A stretch of DNA of 64,000 bases, taken from contig NZ_CP132230.1 of the NCBI RefSeq assembly GCF_030732225.1, positions 958,001 through 1,022,000 of the forward strand, written 5' to 3'. The DNA is from Streptococcus iniae. Its GTDB lineage: Bacteria > Bacillota > Bacilli > Lactobacillales > Streptococcaceae. Below are positions 45,114-54,875 of this stretch, one piece after another (position 1 is the stretch's first letter; each line of letters starts with the position of its first letter). The notes below the pieces were generated by a model. That model saw nothing but the letters and a program-made list of their open reading frames with translations. It did not search any database and had not been told where the DNA came from. The position numbers were made by a program, and so were the translations under genes.

Positions 45114-46070
45114 ATGTCAATAGTTACAATTTTATCATTGTTAATGTCTTCAATGCTTATTTATGCAACACCACTTATTTTCACAAGTATTGGTGGAACT
45201 TACTCTGAAAGATCTGGGGTTGTTAACGTTGGTCTTGAAGGAATTATGGTTATGGGAGCTTTCTCTGGAATTGTCTTCAACTTAGAGTTTGCTGATGCCT
45301 TTGGTAAAGCAACACCTTGGTTAGCAGTTTTAGTTGGAGGAGTAGTTGGGTTAATCTTCTCACTTATTCACGCCGTTGCAACCATTAATTTCCGAGCAGA
45401 TCACATTGTTAGTGGTACGGTATTGAACTTATTAGCACCTTCATTAGCAGTCTTTTTAGTAAAAGTACTTTATAAAAAAGGCCAAACAGATAACATTCAA
45501 GCATCATTTGGTAAATTTGATTTTCCAATTTTATCAAAAATTCCTGTTATTGGAGAAATCTTCTTTAAAAATACGACTTTAGTTGGTTATATTGCAGTAG
45601 CTTTCTCATTCTTAGCATGGTTTATACTTTATAAAACTCGTTTTGGATTACGTCTACGCTCAGTTGGTGAACACCCACAGGCAGCTGATACACTTGGAAT
45701 TAACGTTTACCTAATGAAATATTATGGTGTTATGATTTCTGGTTTCCTTGGTGGCGTTGGTGGAGCTGTTTATGCACAATCAATCTCAGTTAACTTTGCT
45801 GTTACAACTATCCTAGGTCCTGGATTTATTTCACTTGCCGCAATGATTTTTGGTAAGTGGAATCCTGTTGGAGCAATGCTTTCAAGTTTATTCTTTGGTT
45901 TATCGCAAAGTTTAGCAGTTATTGGAGGACAATTACCATTATTGGAGAATATTCCTACTGTATACTTAGAGATTGCCCCATACTTAGTTACAATTGTTAT
46001 TCTTGCCGCATTCTTTGGTCAAGCTGTTGCTCCAAAAGCAGATGGTGTTAATTATATTAAATCTAAGTAA
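45114..46070 (+). CDS. rnsD: Nucleoside ABC importer permease 2
   Basis: This 318-residue second permease is paired with the product at 44048. Family features are TYSERSGVVNVGLEGIMVMGAF, FRADHIVSGTVLNLLA and LRLRSVGEHPQAADTLGINVYLMKYYGVMISGFLGGVGGAV. ATG 45114 lies one base after the stop of permease 1 and uses AAAGGTGG as its ribosome-binding site; the GTG at 45102 is less likely. It ends the operon. Confidence 0.92.
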   Translation: MSIVTILSLLMSSMLIYATPLIFTSIGGTYSERSGVVNVGLEGIMVMGAFSGIVFNLEFADAFGKATPWLAVLVGGVVGLIFSLIHAVATINFRADHIVSGTVLNLLAPSLAVFLVKVLYKKGQTDNIQASFGKFDFPILSKIPVIGEIFFKNTTLVGYIAVAFSFLAWFILYKTRFGLRLRSVGEHPQAADTLGINVYLMKYYGVMISGFLGGVGGAVYAQSISVNFAVTTILGPGFISLAAMIFGKWNPVGAMLSSLFFGLSQSLAVIGGQLPLLENIPTVYLEIAPYLVTIVILAAFFGQAVAPKADGVNYIKSK

Positions 46071-46095
46071 TTGATTAAAAATGAAATATATTGAA

Positions 46096-46124
46096 AAGTT
46101 CTAGATTTTCTAGAGCTTTTTTTG
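46096..46124 (+). terminator. Terminator of nucleoside operon
   Basis: AAGTTCTAGA and TCTAGAGCTT pair (one G-U) and are followed by seven T residues. Confidence 0.8.
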
Positions 46125-46253
46125 ATTTTTTTGGATACTTTGATATATCAAAATGATAATATTTTATGAAAAAACTAATCTTACTAAAATCTATTGCTAA
46201 GTAAATGATAATATTGTATTATATAAAACAGACATCTATTGGAGGAATATATT

Positions 46254-49200
46254 GTGAAAAGTAAAGTTCACTCGAAAAAATTGATTATGCTTCAGTTATC
46301 ACTTGCTGCAACAAGTGTTTTATTGACGCACGTTACAAGTGTCTCAGCAGCTGAAACAACTGCAGAGACAGCTATCTCAACTCATGTTGAGACAGTAGGT
46401 TTAGATCTCATAGACGACTTAGCCGATGTTTCAGAAACAGTAGTTAGTGCCCAGCCTTCAAGTGGAGAGGCTTCTGTTGAACCAGTTTCTGGAGAAGAGC
46501 AAAAACCTTTGATTGACTATGTTGATCCTTCGAATGTTAAAGACATTTGGGAAAAAGTTGGCAGAGGTAAAGGTTCTCTGATTGCTGTCATTGATGCTGG
46601 TATTGAACAAACTCATGACATGTTAAATCTTGCTGACAGCAGTGATTTGAAATACAGTAGTAAAGAAGACTTAGAAGCAAAGAAAAAAGAACATGGTATT
46701 GAAAGAGGAAAATGGGTAAATCATAAACTTGTTTTTTACCATGATTATAATGAAGGAGTAGATTCTCCAAAATCAGGTGATGAGGATTTATACCATGGAA
46801 CCCATGTTGCAGGGATTGCAGCAGGCTCAATGGTAAACAACAAAAAAAATGAACTTTTAATGGAAGGGATAGCCCCAGATGCACAATTAATGTTCATGAG
46901 AGTTGGTAAAACAAGTCTGATTCCTGAAAAAGAAAATCTTTATGCTCTGGCTATTGAAGATGCCGTGGCACTTGGAGCTACTGCTATTAATATGAGTTTT
47001 GGTAGTGTTGGAAAAGCAAGTGATGAGTTAAAAGAAAGTGTTCATAGAGCTCTTAATGCGGCACGTGAAAAAGGAGTAGCACTTATTGTTGCTGCTGGTA
47101 ATGATTTTGCAATGGGTGGTTATCCAGTTAAACCTCTAGCTAAGAATCCCGATTTTGGAGTCATTGGAACCCCTGCAACAACAGATGATGTATTAACGAT
47201 TGCTGCCTATGTTGCTCCAGAAGATATCAGTGAGGTTTTCACTGTTGCAAGTCATAATGATTCAAAAGAATTAGCAGTAACTGTTGCTAGTGCTTTTCCA
47301 AAAGGAAGACAACTTGATTTTATTGATATCGGTAAAGGTTTAGAAGATGACTACCTCGATAAGGATGTTAAAGGTAAGATTGTTATTGTTGATTATGAAG
47401 CTGTCATAACATCAAAAGCAACGGCAGAACTTGCTCAATCTAAAGGGGTAGCAGGAGTGCTAGTTCACCATAGAGATTACAAGAGACCATTATTACCTTT
47501 AAACTATCATGGTGATTTACCAATGGGATTCATCAGTTTGGAAGATTTTGATTATCTTAAATCACTGGATAAGGCCACTTTAACCTTTAATCACAAGAAA
47601 AAACTTGTATCTGTTCCAGGTGGTCGCCAAATGGCTAATTTCTCTAGCTGGGGACTATCTGCAGATGGTCATATGAAACCAGATTTATCTGCTCCAGGTT
47701 ATGAACTTTATTCACCATCACTTAAAAACACTTATGAGCCAATGTCAGGAACGAGTTCAGCTAGTCCACATGCGATGGGAATTGTTAGTCTGGTCCAAGA
47801 GCATGTTAAGAAAAAATACCCTCAGTATAGCCCACAAGAGCAATTGCTATTGGTTAAAAATATTTTAATGTCAACAGCTGATCCGATAATTAGTCCAGTG
47901 GATAATACTTATTATTCACCAAGACTTCAAGGTGCTGGGGCAATTGATGCTAAAAAAGCTATTGCAACTGATGTTTATCTGACAGGAAGCAACGGGTTGT
48001 CAAAAATCAACTTAGGAGATATTTCTAATACATTTGACTTAAAAGTAAGATTACACAATATGGGTAATCAAACAAAACAATTTAAGTATTATGCTACGGT
48101 TTTAGCAGATAAAGCTGAAAATGGTAAAATGACACTGCGTCCTCAGAAATTGTATACAACTGAGCAAGAAGAGGTTATTCTTGCACCAAATGAGGAAAAA
48201 GAAGTAAGTCTTACAATTGATATTAGTAACTTTGATGCTTCTCTAATAGCTCAAATGATTAACGGTTATTTTGTTGATGGTTTTGTTCATTTTGATTCAA
48301 ATGATGGTATTAAAAATGTTCTATCTATTCCTTTCCTTGGATTTAAAGGGACATTTGCAGACCTAGAAGCCCTAGATAGTCCAATTTATAACAGTCTTGA
48401 TGGTACTTTCTACTACACACCTGAAGAAGGACAAGACAAAGAGGATTTTGAAGTTGATAGTATTCAACAAATAAAAAATAATCATTTTACTGGCTTAGTG
48501 ACAACTTTTACACCTTGGTCTTTAGTTGAAGGTAAAAAGATAGAAGGCTTTGATATTGAATCTGCTTCAGAAATCCCTCTTGATGATTTTCTTGGTTCCT
48601 ATGTTAAAGACGGAGACCCAACTATTCGTCGCTTCCATTTTAAAGATGGAAAAGCTTACCTAGCTATTTCACCAAATGGTGATAATAATATGGACAGTCT
48701 TGCATTTAAAGGCATTTTCTTAAGAAATGTTAAGGATATTAAAGCGCAAGTATTTGCTAGTGATCATTTAGATAGTCCGATTTGGGAAAGCCAAGCAACT
48801 CCTTTTGCTCAAAAACATGTTAACACTGATGAGTTAAAAGAAGGTGTCCTTGAAAATACAAAATGGGATGGTAAAGACTCTTCTGGAAATATTGTTAAAG
48901 AAGGTGAATATGTTTACCGTATCACCTATACCCCAATTGCAAAAGGTGCCAAGGAACAATCTGTTGAATTCACTGTTTTAGTTGATTTAACTTTACCAGA
49001 AATTCCTGAGAACATTCTATTTGATTCTAATGAAAGAACTTTAGATATTCCAAAACTATCTAATAGCAAGTCAAATGATGTTTATCGTGATCGTTTATAT
49101 TACCGTTATGGAGATGAGTCAGTAAGCTTTACGTTCTTTGATAGAGATGAAAATGGGCAATTTAAGTTACCAGAGGAAATTGAAGATGAGTTAAGTGGTG

Positions 49201-49622
49201 AAATGATTTCGATTGATATCACCAAATTAGATCAATTCTTCTATGTTTTGGAAGATAGAGCTGGTAATTACAATGTGCTTTCTTTGGAAGCTTTGCTTAA
49301 AATGAATCAGATGTCAGATGGCATTCTTGAAGACCATCAGGAACAAGCTTTACCTGAGTCAGACAATCCCTTAGAGTTGGATAAGAAAACACCGCTTTTG
49401 AGTGCTGTTAGTCAGGAAGTAGCAAAAGAAGCCAAAGTAGCTATCAAAACATTACAAGCTGCTCGCCCATCAGCAACTTTAACAAAAGCATCTCAAGAAA
49501 AAGACAGCAACCTACCAGTAACAAATGATTCACAAAAATCACACAAACTTTTAGGAAGTGTATTTCTTATTTCTGCTTTAGTTTTAGGTTTGGTCTCATA
49601 CTTTAAACGAAAATCTCACTAA
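46254..49622 (+). CDS. Cell-wall subtilase, C5a-peptidase-like
   Basis: This 1122-residue surface protease starts at GTG 46254 (GGAGG 8-9 bases upstream). A signal peptide ends near VSA-AET (about 32). The subtilisin triad is Asp114 (AVIDAG), His184 (GTHVAG) and Ser501 (SGTSSASP), with the oxyanion Asn in AAGNDF. A PA domain (about 370-450, GKIVIVDYEA ... GVLVHH) is inserted, followed by Fn3-like domains. The C-terminus has LPVTND (1087-1092), a hydrophobic helix and KRKSH, a sortase signal ending in N-D, not G-E. Close in design to ScpA of group A streptococci; in S. uberis it would correspond to SUB1154 (memory). Probable virulence factor. Confidence 0.93.
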   Translation: MKSKVHSKKLIMLQLSLAATSVLLTHVTSVSAAETTAETAISTHVETVGLDLIDDLADVSETVVSAQPSSGEASVEPVSGEEQKPLIDYVDPSNVKDIWEKVGRGKGSLIAVIDAGIEQTHDMLNLADSSDLKYSSKEDLEAKKKEHGIERGKWVNHKLVFYHDYNEGVDSPKSGDEDLYHGTHVAGIAAGSMVNNKKNELLMEGIAPDAQLMFMRVGKTSLIPEKENLYALAIEDAVALGATAINMSFGSVGKASDELKESVHRALNAAREKGVALIVAAGNDFAMGGYPVKPLAKNPDFGVIGTPATTDDVLTIAAYVAPEDISEVFTVASHNDSKELAVTVASAFPKGRQLDFIDIGKGLEDDYLDKDVKGKIVIVDYEAVITSKATAELAQSKGVAGVLVHHRDYKRPLLPLNYHGDLPMGFISLEDFDYLKSLDKATLTFNHKKKLVSVPGGRQMANFSSWGLSADGHMKPDLSAPGYELYSPSLKNTYEPMSGTSSASPHAMGIVSLVQEHVKKKYPQYSPQEQLLLVKNILMSTADPIISPVDNTYYSPRLQGAGAIDAKKAIATDVYLTGSNGLSKINLGDISNTFDLKVRLHNMGNQTKQFKYYATVLADKAENGKMTLRPQKLYTTEQEEVILAPNEEKEVSLTIDISNFDASLIAQMINGYFVDGFVHFDSNDGIKNVLSIPFLGFKGTFADLEALDSPIYNSLDGTFYYTPEEGQDKEDFEVDSIQQIKNNHFTGLVTTFTPWSLVEGKKIEGFDIESASEIPLDDFLGSYVKDGDPTIRRFHFKDGKAYLAISPNGDNNMDSLAFKGIFLRNVKDIKAQVFASDHLDSPIWESQATPFAQKHVNTDELKEGVLENTKWDGKDSSGNIVKEGEYVYRITYTPIAKGAKEQSVEFTVLVDLTLPEIPENILFDSNERTLDIPKLSNSKSNDVYRDRLYYRYGDESVSFTFFDRDENGQFKLPEEIEDELSGEMISIDITKLDQFFYVLEDRAGNYNVLSLEALLKMNQMSDGILEDHQEQALPESDNPLELDKKTPLLSAVSQEVAKEAKVAIKTLQAARPSATLTKASQEKDSNLPVTNDSQKSHKLLGSVFLISALVLGLVSYFKRKSH

Positions 49623-49644
49623 ATCAAAAAAGAATGTTCGCCTT

Positions 49645-49955
49645 TGAACGGCCCCTAAAAGTTGGACATGGTATTTTAAGTAAAGGACTTAGTTCTGTAT
49701 TGCACAGGACTAAGTCTTTTTGTTTTACTTTAATACGATTATTGTTGTAATAATCAATGAAATGTGTAACAGCTTGTTCTAAATCCTCTAGAGAGTTATA
49801 GTCTTTCTCATAAGCATAGAAAATCTTTGACTTTAGTATGCAAAAGAAAGATTCTATCATGCCCTTGTCTGGCCAATACCTTTTTATGGCATTGATAGTT
49901 GGATACCTTTAGAGTTTAGGAAGTGATAAATTTCTGATTTTTCTTCATAACATAA
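49645..49955 (-). pseudogene. IS transposase orfB fragment
   Basis: The minus strand encodes pieces matching the OrfB C-terminus at 18100-18400: YHFLNSKGIQLSMP then a stop, a frameshift into RYWPDKGMIESFFCILKSKIFY (with the third catalytic Glu), and YYNNNRIKVKQK, followed by another frame disturbance. A 78-codon open frame at 49624-49860 is this debris and not a gene. Confidence 0.8.
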
Positions 49956-50001
49956 GTTCAAATAAAAAGCACCCCAAAGTTAGATTTTGAGGTACAGTTC
50001 A
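49645..50001 (-). mobile_element. Decayed IS3-family remnant
   Basis: Ends resemble the intact element at 17008: on the minus strand TGAACTGTACCTCAAAATCT (from 50001) and on the plus strand TGAACGGCCCCTAAAAGTTG (from 49645). Only about 357 bp remain, so most of orfA and orfB are deleted. No clear target repeat (CTT and TTT). It fills the gap between the subtilase gene and pgmA. Confidence 0.8.
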
Positions 50002-50036
50002 TTTGAACTTTCTTTTTTGATTCTGTATTGGTATTA

Positions 50037-51752
50037 CTAATTCACAAAAGTGTTGATTTCAGCTTCAATTGTTTTGATTTTTTCTTCAGCTTCTAAAAGT
50101 GTTTGGCCAACAGTAGCAACATAGAATTTGATTTTCGGTTCTGTTCCGGATGGTCTAACAGCAAACCAAGAATCATCAGCAAGTGTGTATTTTAAGACAT
50201 TGCTTGGCGGTGTTGTTAATGGACTTGTGCCATCAGCAGATTTAGCAGTTTGTTCTAAGAAGTCTTCTGATAGAACAATTTCTGTTTGATTGAAGCTAGT
50301 AGGAGCACTTTGACGGAATTTGTCCATGATAGCTTTGATTTGACTTGCACCGTCAACACCAGAAAGTGTCAATGAAATGGTTTTTTCTGCAAAGTAACCA
50401 TATTCTTTATAAATGTCATCAATACCATCTGCAAGTGTTAATCCTTTAGAGCGGTAGTAAGCTGCAATTTCAGCAACAATAAGTACCGCTTGAATAGCAT
50501 CTTTGTCACGTACAAAAGGTTTAATGAGGTAACCAAAACTTTCTTCAAATCCAAACATATAGGTATGGTTATGTGTTTCTTCAAATTCTTGAATTTTTTC
50601 TGCAATAAATTTAAAGCCTGTTAAGACATTAAACATGGTTGCGCCATAACTCTCAGCAATTTTTGTTACCAATTCAGTAGACACGATTGATTTTGCAAGT
50701 GCAGCATTGACTGGTAGGGTTCCTGCTACTTTATGTGCTTCCAAGATATATTTAGCAATAAGGGCACCAATTTGGTTACCAGATAAGTTCCAATAAGAAC
50801 CATCAGCTTGACGAATTTCAACTCCAAGACGATCGGCATCAGGGTCAGTCGCAACCAAAACATCTGCATTAACTGTTCTTCCTAATTCTTCTGCTAAAGC
50901 AAATGCTTCTTGACTTTCTGGATTAGGAGATGCTACAGTTGAGAAATTAGGGTCTGCTTTGGCTTGACTTTCAACAACTTCAACTGACTCAAAGCCAGCT
51001 TGTGCAAGTGCGCGACGCGTCAACATTTCACCAGTACCATGTAATGGTGTGTAGACAATTTTCATATCACGGCCAAAGGTATCAATAAGTTCTTGATTGA
51101 TAGTAACATCTTTAACTTCTTTAAGGTATTCTGTGTCAATAGCCTCCCCAATAACTTCAATGAGACCATTAGATTTTGAGTCTTCTAAGTCAGCTAATAC
51201 AATAGAAAATGGATCTTCAATAGCTCTAATGTAGTCTGTGAGGGCGTCTGCGTCTGCAGGAGGCATTTGGCCGCCATCAGCACCATAAACTTTGTAGCCA
51301 TTAAATGGAGCTGGATTATGACTTGCTGTTACCATAATGCCCGCAACGGCACCTAAATGGCGAACCGCAAAAGATAATTCTGGTGTAGGGCGCAAGCTTT
51401 CAAAGACATATGATTTGATGCCGTGAGCAGCTAATACTTGTGCTGATTCAAATGCAAATTCAGGTGAGAAGTGGCGGGAATCGTATGCAATAGCAACACC
51501 AGCATCTTTGGCTGCTTGCCCTTTTGATTCTACTAATTTTGCTAACCCTTCAGTAGCTTGACGAACAACAAAAACATTAATGCGATTTGTTCCTGCACCA
51601 ATATAACCACGCATACCTGCAGTTCCAAACTCTAAGTTTGTGTAGAAAGCATCTTCCTTTGTTTTTTCATCCATTGCAAGAAGTTCATCTTTTAGATAAT
51701 CAGGGAGGTTTGAGGCATTAAGCCATTTTTGATAATTTTCTGTATAAGTCAT
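50037..51752 (-). CDS. pgmA: Phosphoglucomutase / phosphomannomutase
   Basis: This 571-residue enzyme interconverts glucose 1- and 6-phosphate, feeding cell-wall and capsule sugar nucleotides. The phosphoserine loop is TASHNPAPFNGYK, the metal loop DPDADRLGVE, the sugar loop GFEESFGY and the phosphate loop RPSGTEPKIKFY. ATG 51752 is preceded by GGAG; the longer frame to 51812 has no site. Confidence 0.95.
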   Translation of the reverse strand: MTYTENYQKWLNASNLPDYLKDELLAMDEKTKEDAFYTNLEFGTAGMRGYIGAGTNRINVFVVRQATEGLAKLVESKGQAAKDAGVAIAYDSRHFSPEFAFESAQVLAAHGIKSYVFESLRPTPELSFAVRHLGAVAGIMVTASHNPAPFNGYKVYGADGGQMPPADADALTDYIRAIEDPFSIVLADLEDSKSNGLIEVIGEAIDTEYLKEVKDVTINQELIDTFGRDMKIVYTPLHGTGEMLTRRALAQAGFESVEVVESQAKADPNFSTVASPNPESQEAFALAEELGRTVNADVLVATDPDADRLGVEIRQADGSYWNLSGNQIGALIAKYILEAHKVAGTLPVNAALAKSIVSTELVTKIAESYGATMFNVLTGFKFIAEKIQEFEETHNHTYMFGFEESFGYLIKPFVRDKDAIQAVLIVAEIAAYYRSKGLTLADGIDDIYKEYGYFAEKTISLTLSGVDGASQIKAIMDKFRQSAPTSFNQTEIVLSEDFLEQTAKSADGTSPLTTPPSNVLKYTLADDSWFAVRPSGTEPKIKFYVATVGQTLLEAEEKIKTIEAEINTFVN

Positions 51753-51860
51753 TACATTCTCCTTAATATTTTTAAACGCTTTCATTATACCATTTTCATA
51801 AGAAAAAATCACTCATTTTTTTACAGATATTTACAGGAGTTTTCAGCTTGGAATTTTCAG

Positions 51861-51887
51861 AAAAAGCCAGTTACAAAAGTAACTAGC
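51861..51887 (-). terminator. Terminator of coaB-coaC-ECF unit
   Basis: On the minus strand GCTAGTTAC and GTAACTGGC pair (one G-U) around TTTT and are followed by TTTTTC. Confidence 0.75.
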
Positions 51888-51898
51888 TAGTTCAACAA

Positions 51899-52486
51899 TT
51901 ATTTTTTAAGTTTTTCGAGTGTGGGGACGATAGCGGTTACCACAATAGCAGAAATAAGCATCTCTGCGATAGCATTTGTTGAGACAATACTTGCAAGCAA
52001 TGCCTTAATATTTCCACCAAATACTGGTGCAAAAAAGATAAAAATACCACTTAAGACAAAGAATGTATTAGTCAATGAGCCAACAATTCCTGAAAGAAGT
52101 AGGCCAACTTTGTGATGCAATAACTTATAAGTATAGTAAGGTAAAATACCAATTAACATACGCGGAATTATCGCAATAATCAAAGAATAGAGATTTCCGT
52201 TAGTAACAAAGGGTGAAAAGAGATAGCTTGTTGGAAGAAGTACGATACTATTTGTAATCAGACTCATCAAGCCCATTAATCCTCCTAAAAATGTTCCTAC
52301 TCTTGGGCCATAAATTATTGATGCCACAATAACAGGAATATGAACTAGAGTTGGTTTGATTGGTACAGGCCACAAATTAAATACGAGTGAGCTAATAAAG
52401 TGAATGAGCAACATGATAGCGAAGAAAATAGCAATTCTTGCGATATCAGAAGATTTATGTTTGTTCATTAATTTGGTAATCTCCAT
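51899..52486 (-). CDS. ECF transporter S component, probably pantothenate
   Basis: This 195-residue protein has six hydrophobic segments (first near 16-36) and the small-loop style of ECF S components (VPIKPTLVHIPVIVASIIYGPRVGTFLGGLMGL). It binds a vitamin and works with the shared EcfA/A'/T module encoded elsewhere. Its position directly after coaB and coaC suggests pantothenate (PanT-like), an inference from context. It starts at ATG 52486, or at ATG 52468 (second Met). Confidence 0.82.
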   Translation of the reverse strand: MEITKLMNKHKSSDIARIAIFFAIMLLIHFISSLVFNLWPVPIKPTLVHIPVIVASIIYGPRVGTFLGGLMGLMSLITNSIVLLPTSYLFSPFVTNGNLYSLIIAIIPRMLIGILPYYTYKLLHHKVGLLLSGIVGSLTNTFFVLSGIFIFFAPVFGGNIKALLASIVSTNAIAEMLISAIVVTAIVPTLEKLKK

Positions 52487-52534
52487 TAAATTTTTTCTAT
52501 ATTATACAAAAATTATTAGTTAATGAAAAGCTTT

Positions 52535-53080
52535 TCATACTGTTAGTTTTGCATCAATTGTGCTGATAATAGATGCAATATCTGCTAAAGCTCCTTTACC
52601 CAGATCACCACAAGCTAAAAGACTAGACTTGGGTTCAATTTCTTGATAACCATATGCTTTAAGACGCTTCAAGTTGTCCTGAGTGATTGGGTTATCATAC
52701 ATTTTAGTATTCATAGCGGGAGCTAGTAAACGTGGTGTTTCAATGGGAAGAGCAAGTGCTACACTTGTCACAATAGTATCAGCAAAGCCATAAGATAAAT
52801 GGGCAATAGTATTAGCAGAAGCAGGGGCAACAATAAATAAATCGGTTTTTTTAGCGATATCAATATGATTGACCTTTTGGACGTCATCTTCAGCCATAAC
52901 ATCAAGGTGAACGGTGTTTTTTGAGAGAACTTGTAAGGTTAATGGTGTAATAAAAGCTTGAGCTGCTTGTGTCATTAGAACAGTCACATGATAGCCTTTT
53001 TTGATGAGTTGACTGGTTAAATCAGCAGCTTTATATGCAGAAATACTGCCTGTTACAGCAAGTGTTATTCTTTTAGTCAT
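52535..53080 (-). CDS. coaC: Phosphopantothenoylcysteine decarboxylase
   Basis: This 181-residue flavoprotein of the HFCD family decarboxylates phosphopantothenoylcysteine. Visible are LAVTGSISAYKAADL, VAPASANTIAHLSYGFAD and the conserved APAMNTKMYDNP with the catalytic Asn-Met, and a C-terminal Cys in LLACGDLGKGAL. Streptococci encode coaB and coaC separately, and here coaB is upstream and overlaps by 8 bases. Confidence 0.95.
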   Translation of the reverse strand: MTKRITLAVTGSISAYKAADLTSQLIKKGYHVTVLMTQAAQAFITPLTLQVLSKNTVHLDVMAEDDVQKVNHIDIAKKTDLFIVAPASANTIAHLSYGFADTIVTSVALALPIETPRLLAPAMNTKMYDNPITQDNLKRLKAYGYQEIEPKSSLLACGDLGKGALADIASIISTIDAKLTV

Positions 53081-53768
53081 TACTTGTCACAACTTTCTTA
53101 TAAATTGCCTGAGCAATTTGCTCTTTGGTCTCTAAAGGGAGATAGGTTTCATCACTTACTAAAAAGGCATGATGATTATTGTCTGTAATGTTTTTAAGAT
53201 CATTAGCTAGGATATAGTCGGCTTTGTTTTTTAAAATACTTTGTCTGGCAACTTTTATGAGTTGTTCTTGGTCAACATCAACTAATAGTTTAAAACCAAT
53301 GAGTAAAATGTTTGGATTCCATTTTTTTACCTGTGAAATCACTTTCGGTGTTTTCTTTAAAAACAAAACCTGATAATCTGATTGAGATGAAATTTTACGT
53401 TCTCTATTCTGTTTATGCAAGAGGCTTTTGATATCTTTTGTTTCTTCCAACTCAAGGAGGTCAGTCATATAAACTGGACTATAGTCAGAGACAGCCATAC
53501 TATGAATCAAAGCCTGATGTTTAGGAACTTGGGTTTTTAAACACTCATATAAGGAATGGACATTGGTCGTTTCAATAATCGTTAAGTTTTCTCTTTGATG
53601 CGGTTTTTGAGCACTTGCAGTTGTTACCAAAGTCACCTGGTGACCTTTATCTAAAAAAAGGTCAGCAATGCTTTTTCCAAGTTTTCCAGTAGCGTGATTG
53701 GTAATGCCACGAACTGAGTCAATGGCTTCTGTTGTTCCGCCAGATGTTATTAAAATTTTCATAGCCAT
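53073..53768 (-). CDS. coaB: Phosphopantothenate--cysteine ligase
   Basis: This 231-residue enzyme joins cysteine to phosphopantothenate. It has the CoaB nucleotide-binding start ILITSGGTTEAIDSVRGITNHATGKLGKSIAD and ALIHSMAVSDYSPVY, with KADYILANDL near the end. The start is ATG 53768 or ATG 53762; the ribosome-binding site is weak either way. First gene of the coaB-coaC-ECF unit. Confidence 0.94.
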   Translation of the reverse strand: MAMKILITSGGTTEAIDSVRGITNHATGKLGKSIADLFLDKGHQVTLVTTASAQKPHQRENLTIIETTNVHSLYECLKTQVPKHQALIHSMAVSDYSPVYMTDLLELEETKDIKSLLHKQNRERKISSQSDYQVLFLKKTPKVISQVKKWNPNILLIGFKLLVDVDQEQLIKVARQSILKNKADYILANDLKNITDNNHHAFLVSDETYLPLETKEQIAQAIYKKVVTSND

Positions 53769-53937
53769 ATTTTAACAGAAAATAAAGTATTAGTAAATGA
53801 AAGGCGCGTGTGGGTTAGGCTCTTTCTTATTCAAGTATGTTTTTTTGAAAGAAATGCTCAATCAAAAAGTGTAGGGTGGTAAAATGAACTATTTTAGGCT
53901 AATATAGAGGGACTAAGCAAATTTAAAAGGGGGAAAC

Positions 53938-54762
53938 GTGATTACAATAAGAGATTTGAATCATCTGCTTGTACAAGTTCATCAAGAAAAAATCACAGAG
54001 CCTGATAAGTTGAGAGATCCTTTCATTTGGGGAGATGTCTTTTTAAAAGAACTTAACCGTAATCCTAATCAAATGATTTTACATATTTGGCCAATGGAAA
54101 ATGCAGTTATTCTGGGAATGCTTGATAGAGAACTTCCTTGTTTTGCTAGTGCCAAACAAACAATAGAAGCTAAAGGCTTCTATCCTGTTGTGCGAAATAT
54201 TGGTGGTTTAGCAGTGGTTGCTGATGAGGGAATACTAAATGCTTCACTTATCATACCAGATAATATGACAGAGAAAATAAGTATTTCAAATGCTTATCTA
54301 TTAATGGTTGAGCTGATTCGGACTAGTTTTTCAGATTTTTACCAAAAAATTGACCATTATAAAATAGAAGGCTCCTATTGTCCTGGAAACTATGATTTAA
54401 GTATTTCGGGGCGAAAATTTGCAGGATTAGCACAAAGGCGCATAAAAAATGCAATTCTTGTATCCATTTATTTAAGTGTCAATGGGAATCAAAGCAAACG
54501 TGGTCAACTGATTGCGGATTTTTATGACGAAGGAAAAAATAATCAGCAGAGTAAGGTAGATTATCCAGAAGTTATTCCAGAATCCATGGCAAATCTATCA
54601 GAACTCTTAGATTATCCCTTTAGTTTATCAGAAGTGACAGAACGCCTTCAATTAGCATTGAGGCAGTTAGGTTTTGAATTACGTTCCTTAAATTGTCATT
54701 CTGAGCTGATGTCAGACTTTAAAGAGTTAAAAGATAAGGCCTTTTTAGAGAAGAATGCTTAA
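53938..54762 (+). CDS. Lipoyl/octanoyl protein transferase (LipL-like)
   Basis: This 274-residue protein of the BPL/LplA fold has the family lysine region and motifs VVRNIGGLAVVADEGILNASLI, EGSYCPGNYDLSISGRKFAGLAQRRIKNAILVSIYL. The architecture matches octanoyl-[GcvH]:protein N-octanoyltransferases and lipoate ligases; I cannot separate these from sequence alone. It begins with GTG at 53938, with AGGGGG 6 bases upstream. It precedes fhs and links to one-carbon and glycine metabolism through lipoyl proteins (inference). Confidence 0.8.
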   Translation: MITIRDLNHLLVQVHQEKITEPDKLRDPFIWGDVFLKELNRNPNQMILHIWPMENAVILGMLDRELPCFASAKQTIEAKGFYPVVRNIGGLAVVADEGILNASLIIPDNMTEKISISNAYLLMVELIRTSFSDFYQKIDHYKIEGSYCPGNYDLSISGRKFAGLAQRRIKNAILVSIYLSVNGNQSKRGQLIADFYDEGKNNQQSKVDYPEVIPESMANLSELLDYPFSLSEVTERLQLALRQLGFELRSLNCHSELMSDFKELKDKAFLEKNA

Positions 54763-54836
54763 GATTTTAAGGAGAGGAAAATAGCTTTTACCCCAAAAAT
54801 AATGATACGTCCCCATATCTCTTCTTAAATCAGATA

Positions 54837-54845
54837 TGATATAAT
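54837..54845 (+). promoter_or_regulatory. Extended -10 promoter of fhs
   Basis: TGATATAAT (54837-54845) lies 31 bases before the fhs start, with no clear -35. Confidence 0.5.
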
Positions 54846-54875
54846 ATGCCTATTATGTAAAGCAAAGGAGTTTCC

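Noticed and set aside
49624..49860. 78-codon minus-strand ORF after the subtilase
   Set aside because: It is a frameshifted fragment of an IS transposase (MIESFF and YYNNNRIK motifs) reading through the IS end, not a gene.
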